Origin: Microbacterium sp. STN6
Lineage (GTDB): Bacteria; Actinomycetota; Actinomycetes; Actinomycetales; Microbacteriaceae
Assembly: GCF_026410545.1 (NCBI RefSeq)
Contig: NZ_JAPMIT010000001.1
Coordinates: 868,001 to 932,000, forward strand
DNA length: 64,000 nt
Direction: 5' to 3'
In this document: one piece after another, positions 1 through 8,690 of the stretch
Layout of the letters: every line of letters begins with the position of its first letter
Numbering within the stretch: position 1 is the first letter of the stretch
The notes under the pieces: generated by a model
The model's database searches: none
Told to the model about the DNA's origin: nothing
The model's input: only the letters and a program-made list of their open reading frames with translations
Program-made: the position numbers and the translations under genes

Positions 1-1421
1 CCGCCCAGATTCTTGCCCGGTTCCGCCCGATCATCGCGCGCATTGCCGAGGGCGCAGTCGAGCGCGAACGCGAGCGCGCCCTACCGTTCGCCGAGGTCGA
101 ATGGTTGCGCGAGGCCGGCTTCGGTGCCCTGCGCGTGCCGAGACAGCACGGCGGCGACGGCGTCTCGCTGCACACGCTCTTCGCGCTGCTCATCGAGCTG
201 GCGTCAGCCGACTCGAACCTGCCGCAGTTGCTGCGCGGCCACCTGGGTTTCGTCGAGACGCAGCTCGGTCTCGACGACAGCCCGACCCGTACCGAGTGGT
301 TCCGGCGCATCGTCTCGGACCGCATCCTGTTCGGCAATGCCCAGGCGGAGCGCGGCCCTGACACCCAGACCGTCGTCGAGGAGCGCGACGGCCGCTGGGT
401 CATCGACGGCACCAAGTACTACAGCACGGGCACACTCTTCGCCGACTGGATCTGGTCGAGCGCCCGGCGCGGGGACGAGCCGGTCGCGCTCGCGGTGCCC
501 GCAGACGCGGCCGGCGTCACTCGCGTCGACGACTGGGACGGGTTCGGCCAGCGCCTCACCGGCAGCGGCACCACCACGTTCGACGCGGTCGAGATCGACC
601 CGCGTCACATCGTCTCGTTCATCGACGGCGAGCCGCGCCCGCACTCCTACGTCACGGGCTTCTACCAGCTCGTGCTCCTCGCCGCGCTTTCCGGCATAGC
701 GGATGCCGCGCTGCGCGAAACCGCGGCCTTCGTGCGACCACGCCGGCGCACCTTCGGGATCCCCGGCGAATCCTCACCCCGGCACGACCCGCTCGTGCAG
801 CGGGTGGTCGGGCGGGTCAGCGCGCTCGCGTTCAGCGCCCGATCGAACACGCTCGCCGCGGTCGGTGCCCTCGAGAGTGCCGATGCCCTTGAGCATGCGG
901 ATGCCCTTGAGCATGCGGATGCCCTTGAGAGTGCGGATGCCCTTGAGCATGCGGATGCCCTTGAGCGTGCGGCTGCCCTTGAGAGTGCGGCTGCGATCGA
1001 TACCGCGGATGCGGCCGGTCTCGACGGCGAGAGCGAACACGAGCGGTACGGCGAAGCCGTCATCCGTGTCTTCCAGGCTCAGCAGATCGTGATCGGGCAG
1101 GTGCTCGAGGCGACAACGCTGCTGTTCGAAGTCGGGGGCGCATCGGCCACGAGCGACCGCATCAGGCTCGACCGACTCTGGCGCAATGCGAGGACGATCG
1201 CGTCGCATAATCCCGCCATCCATCGCGAGCAGGCGCTCGGCGACTACGTGCTCAACGACGTGCTGCCTCTGGCCTGGCACGACCGGGTGGCCGCTGGCGC
1301 CCCCGCCACCACCCCGCAGCACACCACCCCGCAGCACACCACCCCGCAGCACACCACCCCGCAGCACACCACCCCGCAGCACACCACCAGCGCTGGAACC
1401 GACACGAGGAGCAACCGATGA
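1..1421 (+). CDS. acyl-CoA dehydrogenase-like flavin monooxygenase, 5' end missing
   Basis: The frame is open from base 3 to the stop, so the true start lies left of the window; 472 residues are visible. The sequence follows the acyl-CoA dehydrogenase fold as used by flavin-dependent monooxygenases of the DszC/SfnB type: an N-terminal helical part (EWLREAGFGALRVP), a middle beta domain (KYYSTGTLFADWIWSSA) and a C-terminal helical part. Known family members desulfurise or oxidise small organics with FMNH2; the substrate here is unknown. Two tandem repeats swell the protein: seven to eight copies of a six-residue unit (ALEHAD) at 867-1010 and five copies of TPQHT at the extreme C-terminus. Both look like recent expansions in linkers. 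The stop overlaps the next start (ATGA), tying it to the ABC importer. Family is fairly sure, role is inferred. Confidence 0.75.
   Translation, partial: AQILARFRPIIARIAEGAVERERERALPFAEVEWLREAGFGALRVPRQHGGDGVSLHTLFALLIELASADSNLPQLLRGHLGFVETQLGLDDSPTRTEWFRRIVSDRILFGNAQAERGPDTQTVVEERDGRWVIDGTKYYSTGTLFADWIWSSARRGDEPVALAVPADAAGVTRVDDWDGFGQRLTGSGTTTFDAVEIDPRHIVSFIDGEPRPHSYVTGFYQLVLLAALSGIADAALRETAAFVRPRRRTFGIPGESSPRHDPLVQRVVGRVSALAFSARSNTLAAVGALESADALEHADALEHADALESADALEHADALERAAALESAAAIDTADAAGLDGESEHERYGEAVIRVFQAQQIVIGQVLEATTLLFEVGGASATSDRIRLDRLWRNARTIASHNPAIHREQALGDYVLNDVLPLAWHDRVAAGAPATTPQHTTPQHTTPQHTTPQHTTPQHTTSAGTDTRSNR
867..1010 (+). repeat. 18-base coding tandem repeat, about 8 units
   Basis: Unit GATGCCCTTGAGCATGCG (18 bases, six residues A-L-E-x-A-D) is repeated in frame inside the flavin monooxygenase gene. 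Units two to five are nearly identical; the outer ones have drifted. Being a multiple of three, copy-number change would keep the frame. Confidence 0.9.
1311..1385 (+). repeat. 15-base coding tandem repeat, 5 perfect units
   Basis: ACCCCGCAGCACACC is repeated five times without a mismatch, encoding five copies of TPQHT, just before the stop of the flavin monooxygenase and 33 bases before the next start. Confidence 0.95.
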
Positions 1422-3088
1422 CCGACGAGCGCGTACGTAACGTCACCCGACTCCGATCCCGCCACTCGTGGGCGATGGCCCTGGCGATCCCCGCGATTCT
1501 GGCCATGTCGGCGTGCGCGGGCACCGCATCCGCGGGCCAGGCCGAGAAGAGCGGCGCCATCGTCAGGAATGGATCGCTCACCCTCGGTACGAACGGGCAG
1601 GAGCCGCCATGCATCGCGCCCGCCGAGAATGCCGGGCTCAACGGCCCCGAGCTCTCCCGACCGCTGACCGACTCGGTCGTCTACGAGAACCCGAAGACGC
1701 ACGAACTCGAGCCGTGGCTCGCCACCAAATGGGCAGTGTCGGCCGATGGGCTCACCTACACGTTCACCCTGCGCAAGGGCGTCACCTTCAGCGATGGCAC
1801 GCCGTGGAACGCCGAGGCGTTCAAAGCGAATCTCGACTACATCGTCGACCCGGCGACGAAGTCGCCCATGTCTGCCTCGTACATTGCGCCGTACGAGAGC
1901 TCGACGGTCGTCGACCCGTACTCGCTGACGGTGAAGCTCAGCACGCCGTACTCGGCGTTCCTGCGCGTGCTCGCGCAGGGCTTCTTCGGCATGGTGTCGC
2001 CGAAGCAGATCGCCGACGCCCCCGCCGACATCTGCGCCGCGCCCATCGGTACCGGCCCGTTCACCCTCGTGAAGTGGACCAAGGGCCAGTCGGTGGAGTA
2101 CGTGCGCAACGACGCATACAACTGGGGCCCGCCCGGAACCCACACGGGCGCCGCGTACCTGAAGCACTACACCGTGCTGTTCCTCGGCGAGGATTCCACC
2201 CGGTACAACGCGCTGGCCTCCGGGCAGGTCGACGTGGTCGACTGGGTTCCCGCCCAGAACATCCACGCGGCCAGGCAGGACCCTTCTCTCAGCGTCCTCA
2301 GCCTGACGACGCCGGGGCATCCGTTCAGCTGGTGGTTGAACACCGCCCGCGCACCGTTCAACGACCTCAAGGTTCGCCAGGCTCTCCTCACGGGCATCGA
2401 CCGCGCCGAGATCGTGAACTCGGTGCTGTTCGGCGAGTACAAGACGGCGACCGGCTACCTCACGTCGTCGACCCTCGACTACTCGAAGAACACCATCGCG
2501 CACAGCGTGAAGAAGGCGAACGCGCTGCTCGATGAGGCAGGCTGGGGCACGCGTGACTCCGACGGCTATCGCACCAAGGACGGCAAGCGCCTCACGGCCC
2601 AGTTGCCGACCTCGAACGCCATCGCCTACCGCGTGCAGATCGCCGAGCAGGTGCAGGCGCAGGCCAAGAAGCTGGGGATCGACATCGAGATCAGCTACCC
2701 GACATCGCAGGAGCTGAGCCAGGATGCGCTCGACGGCAACTACGACATCAGTGCGGGCATCTGGGGCACGAACACCCCTGACATCCTGTGGCTGCGCTAC
2801 TCATCGAAGAACATCACGACCGCCGACCGCATCGGCCTGAACGTCGCACGGCTGAGGGACGACACGGTCGACAGCCTTCTTCAGCAGGCACGAGAGACGA
2901 CGGATGCGGCGCAGCAGGCCGCGCTGTACGGCAAGGCCCAGACGAGGCTGATCGACCTGGCGCCCGCCATTCCGTTCTTCGACGACCAGCGCGTGGTGGC
3001 ATTCGACACGGCGAAGGTGCACGGGCTCTCGCTCGAGACGGCCTACCCGGCGCCCTACGTGTTCGACGCCTGGACCAGTGAGGGCTGA
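1418..3088 (+). CDS. ABC transporter substrate-binding lipoprotein (peptide/opine/nickel type)
   Basis: A 556-residue family 5 extracellular solute-binding protein, the usual length. An N-terminal hydrophobic segment ends in a lipobox (LAMSAC near residue 33), so it is likely lipid-anchored to the outer face of the membrane. Family signatures include TFTLRKGVTFSDGTPWNAEA and the later stretch PFNDLKVRQALLTGIDR. It would bind peptides or a similar small ligand and hand it to the two permeases downstream. The start is set by GAGGAG at 1406-1411, six bases before the ATG, which overlaps the previous stop. The link to the upstream flavin enzyme suggests that the imported compound is what that enzyme oxidises; this is inference. 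Confidence 0.9.
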   Translation: MTDERVRNVTRLRSRHSWAMALAIPAILAMSACAGTASAGQAEKSGAIVRNGSLTLGTNGQEPPCIAPAENAGLNGPELSRPLTDSVVYENPKTHELEPWLATKWAVSADGLTYTFTLRKGVTFSDGTPWNAEAFKANLDYIVDPATKSPMSASYIAPYESSTVVDPYSLTVKLSTPYSAFLRVLAQGFFGMVSPKQIADAPADICAAPIGTGPFTLVKWTKGQSVEYVRNDAYNWGPPGTHTGAAYLKHYTVLFLGEDSTRYNALASGQVDVVDWVPAQNIHAARQDPSLSVLSLTTPGHPFSWWLNTARAPFNDLKVRQALLTGIDRAEIVNSVLFGEYKTATGYLTSSTLDYSKNTIAHSVKKANALLDEAGWGTRDSDGYRTKDGKRLTAQLPTSNAIAYRVQIAEQVQAQAKKLGIDIEISYPTSQELSQDALDGNYDISAGIWGTNTPDILWLRYSSKNITTADRIGLNVARLRDDTVDSLLQQARETTDAAQQAALYGKAQTRLIDLAPAIPFFDDQRVVAFDTAKVHGLSLETAYPAPYVFDAWTSEG

Positions 3089-3089
3089 C

Positions 3090-4043
3090 ATGGCGGCGGC
3101 CCGGGTGCGCCGCGTGGCGGGAGCGATCGGCCTGCGGCTCGGCGGGGCGGTGCTCGTGGTGTGGGGCGCGGCGACGCTCGCGTTCCTCGCGATCTACCTG
3201 ACGCCAGGCGACCCTGCGTACGCGGTGGTCGGCGGGACCGACGCCAACCCATCGCCCGCCGTGCTCGCCCAGATCCGCGCGGAGTACGGGTTCGATCAGC
3301 CGTGGTACGTGCAATACGGCAGCTACCTGTGGCGGCTGGCACACGGCGACCTCGGCACCTCATACCGGCTGCGCGAGCCGGTCGCGACGGCGATCGGTCA
3401 GCAACTCGGCGGAACGGTGCAGCTGGCGCTCGCCGCCGGCCTGCTCGCGGTGGTTCTCGCGATCGTCGTGGCGCTGCTGACCGCTCACCGGCGCCCCTGG
3501 ATTCGCGGCGTGTCATCGTCGGCCGACCTGGTTCTCGCCTCCATGCCGTCGTTCTGGCTCGGCATCCTGTTGCTGAGCGCCTTCTCGTACGGGCTGCACC
3601 TCTTGCCTGCCATCGGCAATCGGGGCTGGCAGTCTCTTGTGCTGCCGGCCGTGACGCTGGCGCTGCCCCTCGCGGCGGTGCTCACGCAGGTGCTGCGCAA
3701 CGCCCTGGAGGAGGTGCTCGAGGAGCCCTTCATCACGAGCGCCCGTGCGAGGGGCCTGTCAGACACGGCCGTGCGTCTCAGGCATGCCATGCGCCACGCT
3801 CTGATTCCCCTGGCGACCATGACCGGGTACCTGCTCGGCGGGCTCCTCGGCGGCACGGTGGTCACCGAGACGCTGTTCAGCCGGCAGGGCCTCGGCCGGT
3901 TGCTGTTGACGGCCGTGAACGGCAAGGACCTGCCTGTGGTGATTGCGATCGTCGTGCTCTCCGCCGTGGTCTACATGGTCGTGAATCTCGCCATCGACCT
4001 TGTCTATCCGTTGATCGATCCGCGGCTGAGGAGGCTCGCATGA
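3090..4043 (+). CDS. ABC transporter permease, DppB-like
   Basis: 317 residues with about six membrane segments and the C-terminal binding-protein-dependent transport domain. The EAA-type loop that docks the ATPase is visible as FITSARARGLSDTAV around residues 210-225. It is the first of two channel subunits of a peptide-type importer. ATG 3090 is preferred over GTG 3078 because AGGG at 3081-3084 sits five bases before it, while the GTG has no ribosome site. It begins directly after the lipoprotein gene and its end overlaps the next start by four bases. Confidence 0.92.
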   Translation: MAAARVRRVAGAIGLRLGGAVLVVWGAATLAFLAIYLTPGDPAYAVVGGTDANPSPAVLAQIRAEYGFDQPWYVQYGSYLWRLAHGDLGTSYRLREPVATAIGQQLGGTVQLALAAGLLAVVLAIVVALLTAHRRPWIRGVSSSADLVLASMPSFWLGILLLSAFSYGLHLLPAIGNRGWQSLVLPAVTLALPLAAVLTQVLRNALEEVLEEPFITSARARGLSDTAVRLRHAMRHALIPLATMTGYLLGGLLGGTVVTETLFSRQGLGRLLLTAVNGKDLPVVIAIVVLSAVVYMVVNLAIDLVYPLIDPRLRRLA

Positions 4044-4858
4044 GCGCCGCCGTCTCGCGTCGCCCGCCCGTCGCCGTGCTCGCCGCCCTCGTCTTTCTCG
4101 CCTTCCTCGCCGCGAGCGCGCTGGTGCCGCAGTGGATCGCGCCGCACGATCCGCTCGCGATCGGCCCGCACGTGCTCGCGGCGCCGAGCGCCGCGCATCC
4201 GCTCGGAACGGATGAGAACGGCCGCGACGTGCTCAGCCGCATCATTTACGGAACCCGGGAGGCGCTGCTGCTCGGCTTCGGTGCCGTCGCGCTCTCGCTC
4301 GTCGGGGGATCGGCTCTCGGGGTGCTCGCGGGGCTCGGCAACCGTTTCGTCGAGTCGGTCGTGATGCGCTTCGTCGACATCGGTCTCGCCTTTCCCGAGA
4401 TGCTGCTGGCGCTTGTCGTGATCGCGGTGACGGGTGGCGGCACGACGAACGCGCTCATGGCGATCGGCATCGCCGGGATCCCGAGCTTCGCGCGGCTCGT
4501 GCGCGCCCAGACGCTCGGCATCCGGCGGGCGCCTTTCGTGGAGGCCGCTCGGGGTCTCGGCCTGAGCGAGCCGCAGATCGTGGTGCGGCACATTCTGCCC
4601 AACGCCATCAGGCCGATCCTGGTGCTCGCGACGATCGGTGTCGGCACGGCAACGGTGGCGGGCGCGGCGCTCAGCTTCATCGGCCTCGGCACGCCGCCAC
4701 CTGCCCCGTCGTGGGGCGTCATGCTGTCGACGGCGCGCAACTTTCTCGACAGATCGTGGTGGTACGGGGTCATGCCGGGGCTTGCGATCACGCTCATGGT
4801 CGTGAGCGTGACGGTTGTCGGGCGATGGCTGCAGCGACGCACGGAGGCACGGCGATGA
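4040..4858 (+). CDS. ABC transporter permease, DppC-like
   Basis: 272 residues: an N-terminal membrane helix, a short outside loop containing HPLGTDENGRDVLSRI, which is the hallmark of the DppC/OppC family, then about five more membrane helices. The ATPase-docking loop (FVEAARGLGLSEPQIV) lies near residue 170. The start follows GAGGAGG with five bases spacing and overlaps the stop of the first permease, so the two channel halves are translationally coupled. Confidence 0.93.
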   Translation: MSAAVSRRPPVAVLAALVFLAFLAASALVPQWIAPHDPLAIGPHVLAAPSAAHPLGTDENGRDVLSRIIYGTREALLLGFGAVALSLVGGSALGVLAGLGNRFVESVVMRFVDIGLAFPEMLLALVVIAVTGGGTTNALMAIGIAGIPSFARLVRAQTLGIRRAPFVEAARGLGLSEPQIVVRHILPNAIRPILVLATIGVGTATVAGAALSFIGLGTPPPAPSWGVMLSTARNFLDRSWWYGVMPGLAITLMVVSVTVVGRWLQRRTEARR

Positions 4859-6762
4859 CACGGAAGGGTGTGGGGGAGTTGAGCGGTGAGCTGACACGAG
4901 ATGTGACGGATGAGCCGGGGCGCGAGTCGCCGGATGTGCTTCGCGATGCGCGACCGATCCTGGCGGTGCGCGACCTCGTCGTGGGCTTCGGAAACCAGGC
5001 CGAGCCGGTCGTGCGTGGGGTCTCGTTTCACGTCAACCGGGGCGAGGCTCTCGCCATTGTGGGTGAGTCCGGGTCGGGCAAGAGCGTGACGGCCAGAAGC
5101 GTGCTCGGGCTCGCCGGGGACAACGCCCGCGTGGCCGCCAGCGAGCTGAGCTTCGACGGCGTCGACCTGCGCAGGCTGCGTGAGCGGCAGTGGCGCGGCA
5201 TCCGTTCCGGGCGCATCGGCCTGGTGCTGCAGGACGCCCTGGTCTCCCTCGACCCATTCCGCGAGGTAGGGCGGGAGGTGGAGGAGGTCCTTGCGCTGCA
5301 CTCGAACGCGCGCGGCCCCGAGCGGCGGCGGCGGGCGATCGACGCCCTGACACGGGCCGGCATCCCGGACGCCGAGCGGCGTGCCAGGCAGATTCCTGCG
5401 GAGCTGTCGGGCGGGCTCCGACAGCGCGCGCTCATCGCCACCGCCATCGCCGCCGATCCCGAGCTGATCATCGCCGACGAGCCGACGACGGCGCTCGACG
5501 TCACGGTGCAGGCTCAGGTGCTCGCCCTGCTGCGCGGGCTCGTTGACCGTGGCAGGTCGCTGCTGCTGATCAGCCATGACCTCGCCGTCGTGGCGAGCGT
5601 CGCCGACCGCGTGCTCGTCGTGCGCCACGGCGAGGTCGTGGAAGAGGGGGATGCCGCCGACGTGCTGGCGCGGCCGCGGCATCCGTACACGAAGCAACTG
5701 CTCGCGGCGGTTCCCTCGGCGGCCTCGCGGGGGCGCCGGCTGTCGGGCGAGCCGCCGAGCGCCTACATCGAACGGGTTCGTGACGCATCGCACGGCGGTG
5801 ACGGCCGCCAGCTCGCCGGCGAAAGGCGTTCCCACGATGGCGGGGATCACCCCATCGTGCTGGAGGCGGACGGGCTCGCGAAGTCGTTCGGCACGGCCGG
5901 CGGGGCCCGCCTCGCCGTCGATGACGTCTCATTCGCGCTGCGCCGAGGAGAGACGCTCGGGATCGTCGGCGAATCGGGCTCGGGCAAGTCGACGACGGCG
6001 CGCCTCGCCCTCGGCATCGAGAAGCCGGACAGCGGCAGCGTGCGGCTCGACGGGCGCGACTGGAACGAGCTGGGCGGGCGCGCTCTTCGAGCGGCGCGGC
6101 TGTCCATCCAGGCCGTGCACCAGGACGCGCTCAGCACGTTCGATCCACGCCACACGGTCGGCGCCATCCTCACCGAGGCGCTTGCCGCCTCGGGCGTGCG
6201 CGGCGGCGCCGAGCTGCGGGCGCGCTCGGCCGAACTGCTCGCGCTCGTCGGGCTCGACGATGGCGTTCTCGATCGCAGGCCACTGCGCATGTCGGGCGGC
6301 CAGCGGCAGCGCGTCTCGATCGCGCGGGCTCTCGCTCCCCGGCCCGACGTGCTGGTCTGCGACGAGCCCGTCTCCGCGCTCGACGTGTCGATCCAGGCGC
6401 AGGTGCTCGACCTGCTCGTCGACGTGCAGCGGGCCACCGGCGTCGCCTACCTCTTCATCTCTCACGACCTCGGCGTCATCAGCCACATCGCCGACCGCGT
6501 GCTCGTCATGAAAGACGGCCGCGTCGTCGAGCATGGAGAGGTGCGGCAGATCTTCGAGCGACCCGAGCACCCGTACACGAGACGGCTGCTCGACGCCGTG
6601 CCGCGGCTTGAGGCGGCGCTCGAGGCAGCGCCCGAGAGTGCGCCCGAGAGCGTGCCCGAGAGTGCGTCCGAGACTGCGCCCGGCCCTGAGCTCGATGCCG
6701 CTGGTACCGTCGAGGCGGAGGCATCACATGACCGTCTGGATCTGCAAAGCGTGCGGCGTTGA
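4855..6762 (+). CDS. fused double ABC ATPase (DppD-DppF type)
   Basis: 635 residues carrying two complete ATPase domains. The first has Walker A GESGSGKSV, signature LSGGLRQRAL and Walker B LIIADEPT; the second has GESGSGKST, MSGGQRQRVS and VLVCDEPVSALD. Each is followed by the oligopeptide-family tail (RHPYTKQLL and EHPYTRRLL). The fusion replaces the usual separate DppD and DppF, and powers import through the two permeases. GGAGG six bases upstream supports ATG 4855, which overlaps the previous stop. The C-terminus carries four copies of a 12-base, four-residue repeat (APES) at 6628-6675, probably a disordered tail. Confidence 0.94.
   Translation: MTRKGVGELSGELTRDVTDEPGRESPDVLRDARPILAVRDLVVGFGNQAEPVVRGVSFHVNRGEALAIVGESGSGKSVTARSVLGLAGDNARVAASELSFDGVDLRRLRERQWRGIRSGRIGLVLQDALVSLDPFREVGREVEEVLALHSNARGPERRRRAIDALTRAGIPDAERRARQIPAELSGGLRQRALIATAIAADPELIIADEPTTALDVTVQAQVLALLRGLVDRGRSLLLISHDLAVVASVADRVLVVRHGEVVEEGDAADVLARPRHPYTKQLLAAVPSAASRGRRLSGEPPSAYIERVRDASHGGDGRQLAGERRSHDGGDHPIVLEADGLAKSFGTAGGARLAVDDVSFALRRGETLGIVGESGSGKSTTARLALGIEKPDSGSVRLDGRDWNELGGRALRAARLSIQAVHQDALSTFDPRHTVGAILTEALAASGVRGGAELRARSAELLALVGLDDGVLDRRPLRMSGGQRQRVSIARALAPRPDVLVCDEPVSALDVSIQAQVLDLLVDVQRATGVAYLFISHDLGVISHIADRVLVMKDGRVVEHGEVRQIFERPEHPYTRRLLDAVPRLEAALEAAPESAPESVPESASETAPGPELDAAGTVEAEASHDRLDLQSVRR
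6628..6675 (+). repeat. 12-base coding tandem repeat, 4 units
   Basis: Four in-frame copies of GCGCCCGAGAGT-like units encode APES/APES/VPES/ASET at the tail of the double ATPase. Copies have two or three differences. Confidence 0.8.
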
Positions 6763-7552
6763 ACGAGACGACACGGATGCGCCCCCGCTCACCTGCCCCA
6801 TCTGTCTCGACGAGCGGCAGTACGTTCCCAAGACGGGGCAGGAATGGCTCTCGCTTGACGAGCTGAGGAGCGCCGGAACGCGCGTGAACATCGCCGAGCT
6901 CGAACCGGGCTTGTTCGGCATCACCAGCACGCCCGCGGTCGGCATCGGCCAGACGGCGCTGCTCGTGACCACTCCGGCGGGCAACCTGCTCTGGGATCCG
7001 ACCGGGTACATCGACGACGAGGGCGCGCGCCGCGTGCGCGAGCTCGGGGGAGTCGCGGCGATCATCGCGAGCCACCCGCACATGTACGGGGTGCAGGTGG
7101 AATGGTCGCGCGCATTCGATGACGCGCCCGTCTACGTTGCGGAGGTCGATCGGGACTGGGTGCAGAGGGAGTCCGACGGCATCCGCTCGATAACGGATGC
7201 CGCACAGGTGCTGCCCGGCGTCACGGTTCACCGGATCGGCGGCCACTTCGCGGGAAGTCTCGTCGCACACTGGCCCGCGGGAGCGGACGGTCGCGGCGTG
7301 CTGCTCGCGGGCGACGCGATCTTCCCGGGGCCGGATGGCCGTACGGTGTCGTTCCTGCGCAGCTATCCGAACAGGCTGCCGCTGTCGGCGGCCGTCGTCG
7401 ATCGGCTGGCGCGCAGCGTCGAACCGCTCGCCTTCGACCGCCTCTACAACAACTTCGCCAGCGTCGTCGAGCGCGATGCGAAGGCCGTCGTGCGCGGCTC
7501 TGCGGACCGCTACATGGCATGGGTGCGCGGCGACTTCGACCACCTCACCTGA
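6728..7552 (+). CDS. MBL-fold protein with N-terminal zinc ribbon
   Basis: 274 residues. The N-terminus has two CxxC pairs (WICKACG at residues 4-8 region and TCPICLD about 20 residues on) like a rubredoxin or zinc ribbon. The rest follows the metallo-beta-lactamase fold: HPHMYG near residue 120, GGHFAGS, and GDAIFPGPDG. The usual HxHxDH metal motif is reduced to HxH followed by Met-Tyr, so one metal site may be lost. It overlaps the ATPase gene by 35 bases and has GGAGG before its ATG, so it belongs to the importer operon. A hydrolase or electron-transfer partner of the flavin enzyme is possible; the true reaction is unknown. Confidence 0.75.
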   Translation: MTVWICKACGVERDDTDAPPLTCPICLDERQYVPKTGQEWLSLDELRSAGTRVNIAELEPGLFGITSTPAVGIGQTALLVTTPAGNLLWDPTGYIDDEGARRVRELGGVAAIIASHPHMYGVQVEWSRAFDDAPVYVAEVDRDWVQRESDGIRSITDAAQVLPGVTVHRIGGHFAGSLVAHWPAGADGRGVLLAGDAIFPGPDGRTVSFLRSYPNRLPLSAAVVDRLARSVEPLAFDRLYNNFASVVERDAKAVVRGSADRYMAWVRGDFDHLT

Positions 7553-7660
7553 CGCAGGCCCGCTGCGACCCACCTTGCCTCGTACTCGACTCGCTGCGTT
7601 CTCGACAGGAGGAGGGAAGGGATGCGCCCGGGCGGCATGCGTGCCGGCCGGGTTCGCGCG

Positions 7661-7666
7661 TAGGCT
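7661..7666 (+). promoter_or_regulatory. -10 box of a leaderless gene
   Basis: TAGGCT lies seven bases before ATG 7674, with no ribosome site between. In actinobacteria this spacing puts the transcript start at or next to the A of the start codon. Confidence 0.5.
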
Positions 7667-7673
7667 CTCGCGC

Positions 7674-8642
7674 ATGGGGCTCACCGAGGTCGCCCGCGAG
7701 CTGTACCGGCTGCCACCCGGCGAGTTCATCGTGCAGCGCACGGCCCGCGTCACCGAGGTGAAGGCCGACAAGGAGCTGGCGAAGGCGGTGCGACGCCTGC
7801 GCAAGCCTTCGGCCGGCGCGTGGGCCGTGAACCAGCTGGCCGACGACGATCGCCTCGACGCGCTCGCCGACCTCGGCGATGAGTTTCGGCACGCGCAGGA
7901 GCAAGGAGACGGCCCTGCGCTGCGTGAGCTCTCCGACCGGCGCCGCGAGACGATCGCCTCGCTCATCGAGGCAGCGAACGACAGAGCGGATGCCGCGGGC
8001 CAGCCCCTCAGCCGCGCCGCCGCCGACGAGCTCGAACAGACGCTCGCCGCGGCGGTTGCCGATGAGGGTGCGTTCGCCGCGGCGCGCAGCGGCCTGCTCG
8101 TTCGGGGCCTGCGCAGCAGCGGGTTCGGCCCCGTGGATCTCGAGGGAGCCGTCGCGACGGGCGAGGCCCCCGCCGCGCCGAAGCGGGCAGCGGCGGCACG
8201 ACCCCGAGGCACAGGCACAGGTACCGGTGCAGGCACAGGTACCGGTGCAGGCACGGGCACACGTACAGCCACACGTTCAGGTGCAGGCGAAGCCGACCAC
8301 GCGGGCCGGCAACGCTCGAGTAGCGGCACGGAACGAGGCGCGGATGCGGCATCCGATAAGGCTCGAAAACTCGCCGAGCGACGCGTTGAGGAGGCGAGCC
8401 GCCGCACCGAGAAGGCTGAGGCTGAACTGCAGCGGCTGCAGGGCGAGCACGACGAGATCGAGAACGAGGCACGCGTGCTCGAACGCGAGGAGCGCGAGCT
8501 GCGCAGGAGACTCGAGCGCATCGCCGACGAGAAGGACACTCTGGAACGCAGGAAGGCGGATACGCAGCGCCGCGAGAAGCGGGCACGCGGCATCGCCGTC
8601 AAGGCTAGGCGCGAGCTCGATAAGAGACGGGAGCGACTCTGA
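7674..8642 (+). CDS. coiled-coil protein of unknown function
   Basis: 322 residues, no known family recognised. The N-terminal third (PPGEFIVQRTARVTEVK, then RRLRKPSAGAWAVNQLA) is globular and conserved-looking. A glycine-threonine linker made of 18-base repeats follows near residues 180-200. The C-terminal third is strongly charged and heptad-like (LERRKADTQRREKRARG), which predicts a long coiled coil. The start is chosen because TAGGCT stands seven bases upstream, giving a leaderless message. The stop lies inside a 23-base tandem repeat that leads into the channel gene. Confidence 0.65.
   Translation: MGLTEVARELYRLPPGEFIVQRTARVTEVKADKELAKAVRRLRKPSAGAWAVNQLADDDRLDALADLGDEFRHAQEQGDGPALRELSDRRRETIASLIEAANDRADAAGQPLSRAAADELEQTLAAAVADEGAFAAARSGLLVRGLRSSGFGPVDLEGAVATGEAPAAPKRAAAARPRGTGTGTGAGTGTGAGTGTRTATRSGAGEADHAGRQRSSSGTERGADAASDKARKLAERRVEEASRRTEKAEAELQRLQGEHDEIENEARVLEREERELRRRLERIADEKDTLERRKADTQRREKRARGIAVKARRELDKRRERL
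8214..8275 (+). repeat. 18-base coding tandem repeat
   Basis: GGCACAGGTACCGGTGCA occurs twice perfectly (8214-8249) and then in decayed copies, encoding a Gly-Thr-Ala linker in the coiled-coil protein. Confidence 0.8.
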
Positions 8643-8690
8643 TGGACAACCGGGAGCGACTCTGATGGACAACCGGGAGCGGCCCTGATG
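8628..8690 (+). repeat. 23-base tandem repeat over stop codon and ribosome site
   Basis: Two perfect 23-base units (8628-8650 and 8651-8673) and a partial third contain the stop of the coiled-coil gene, GGGAG and an ATG. The third unit supplies the ribosome site and start region of the channel gene. Each full unit also offers a spurious GGGAG...ATG pair whose frame is not continued. Confidence 0.9.

Noticed and set aside
3078-3078. GTG 3078 as start of the first permease
   Set aside because: No ribosome site upstream; ATG 3090 has AGGG at the right spacing.
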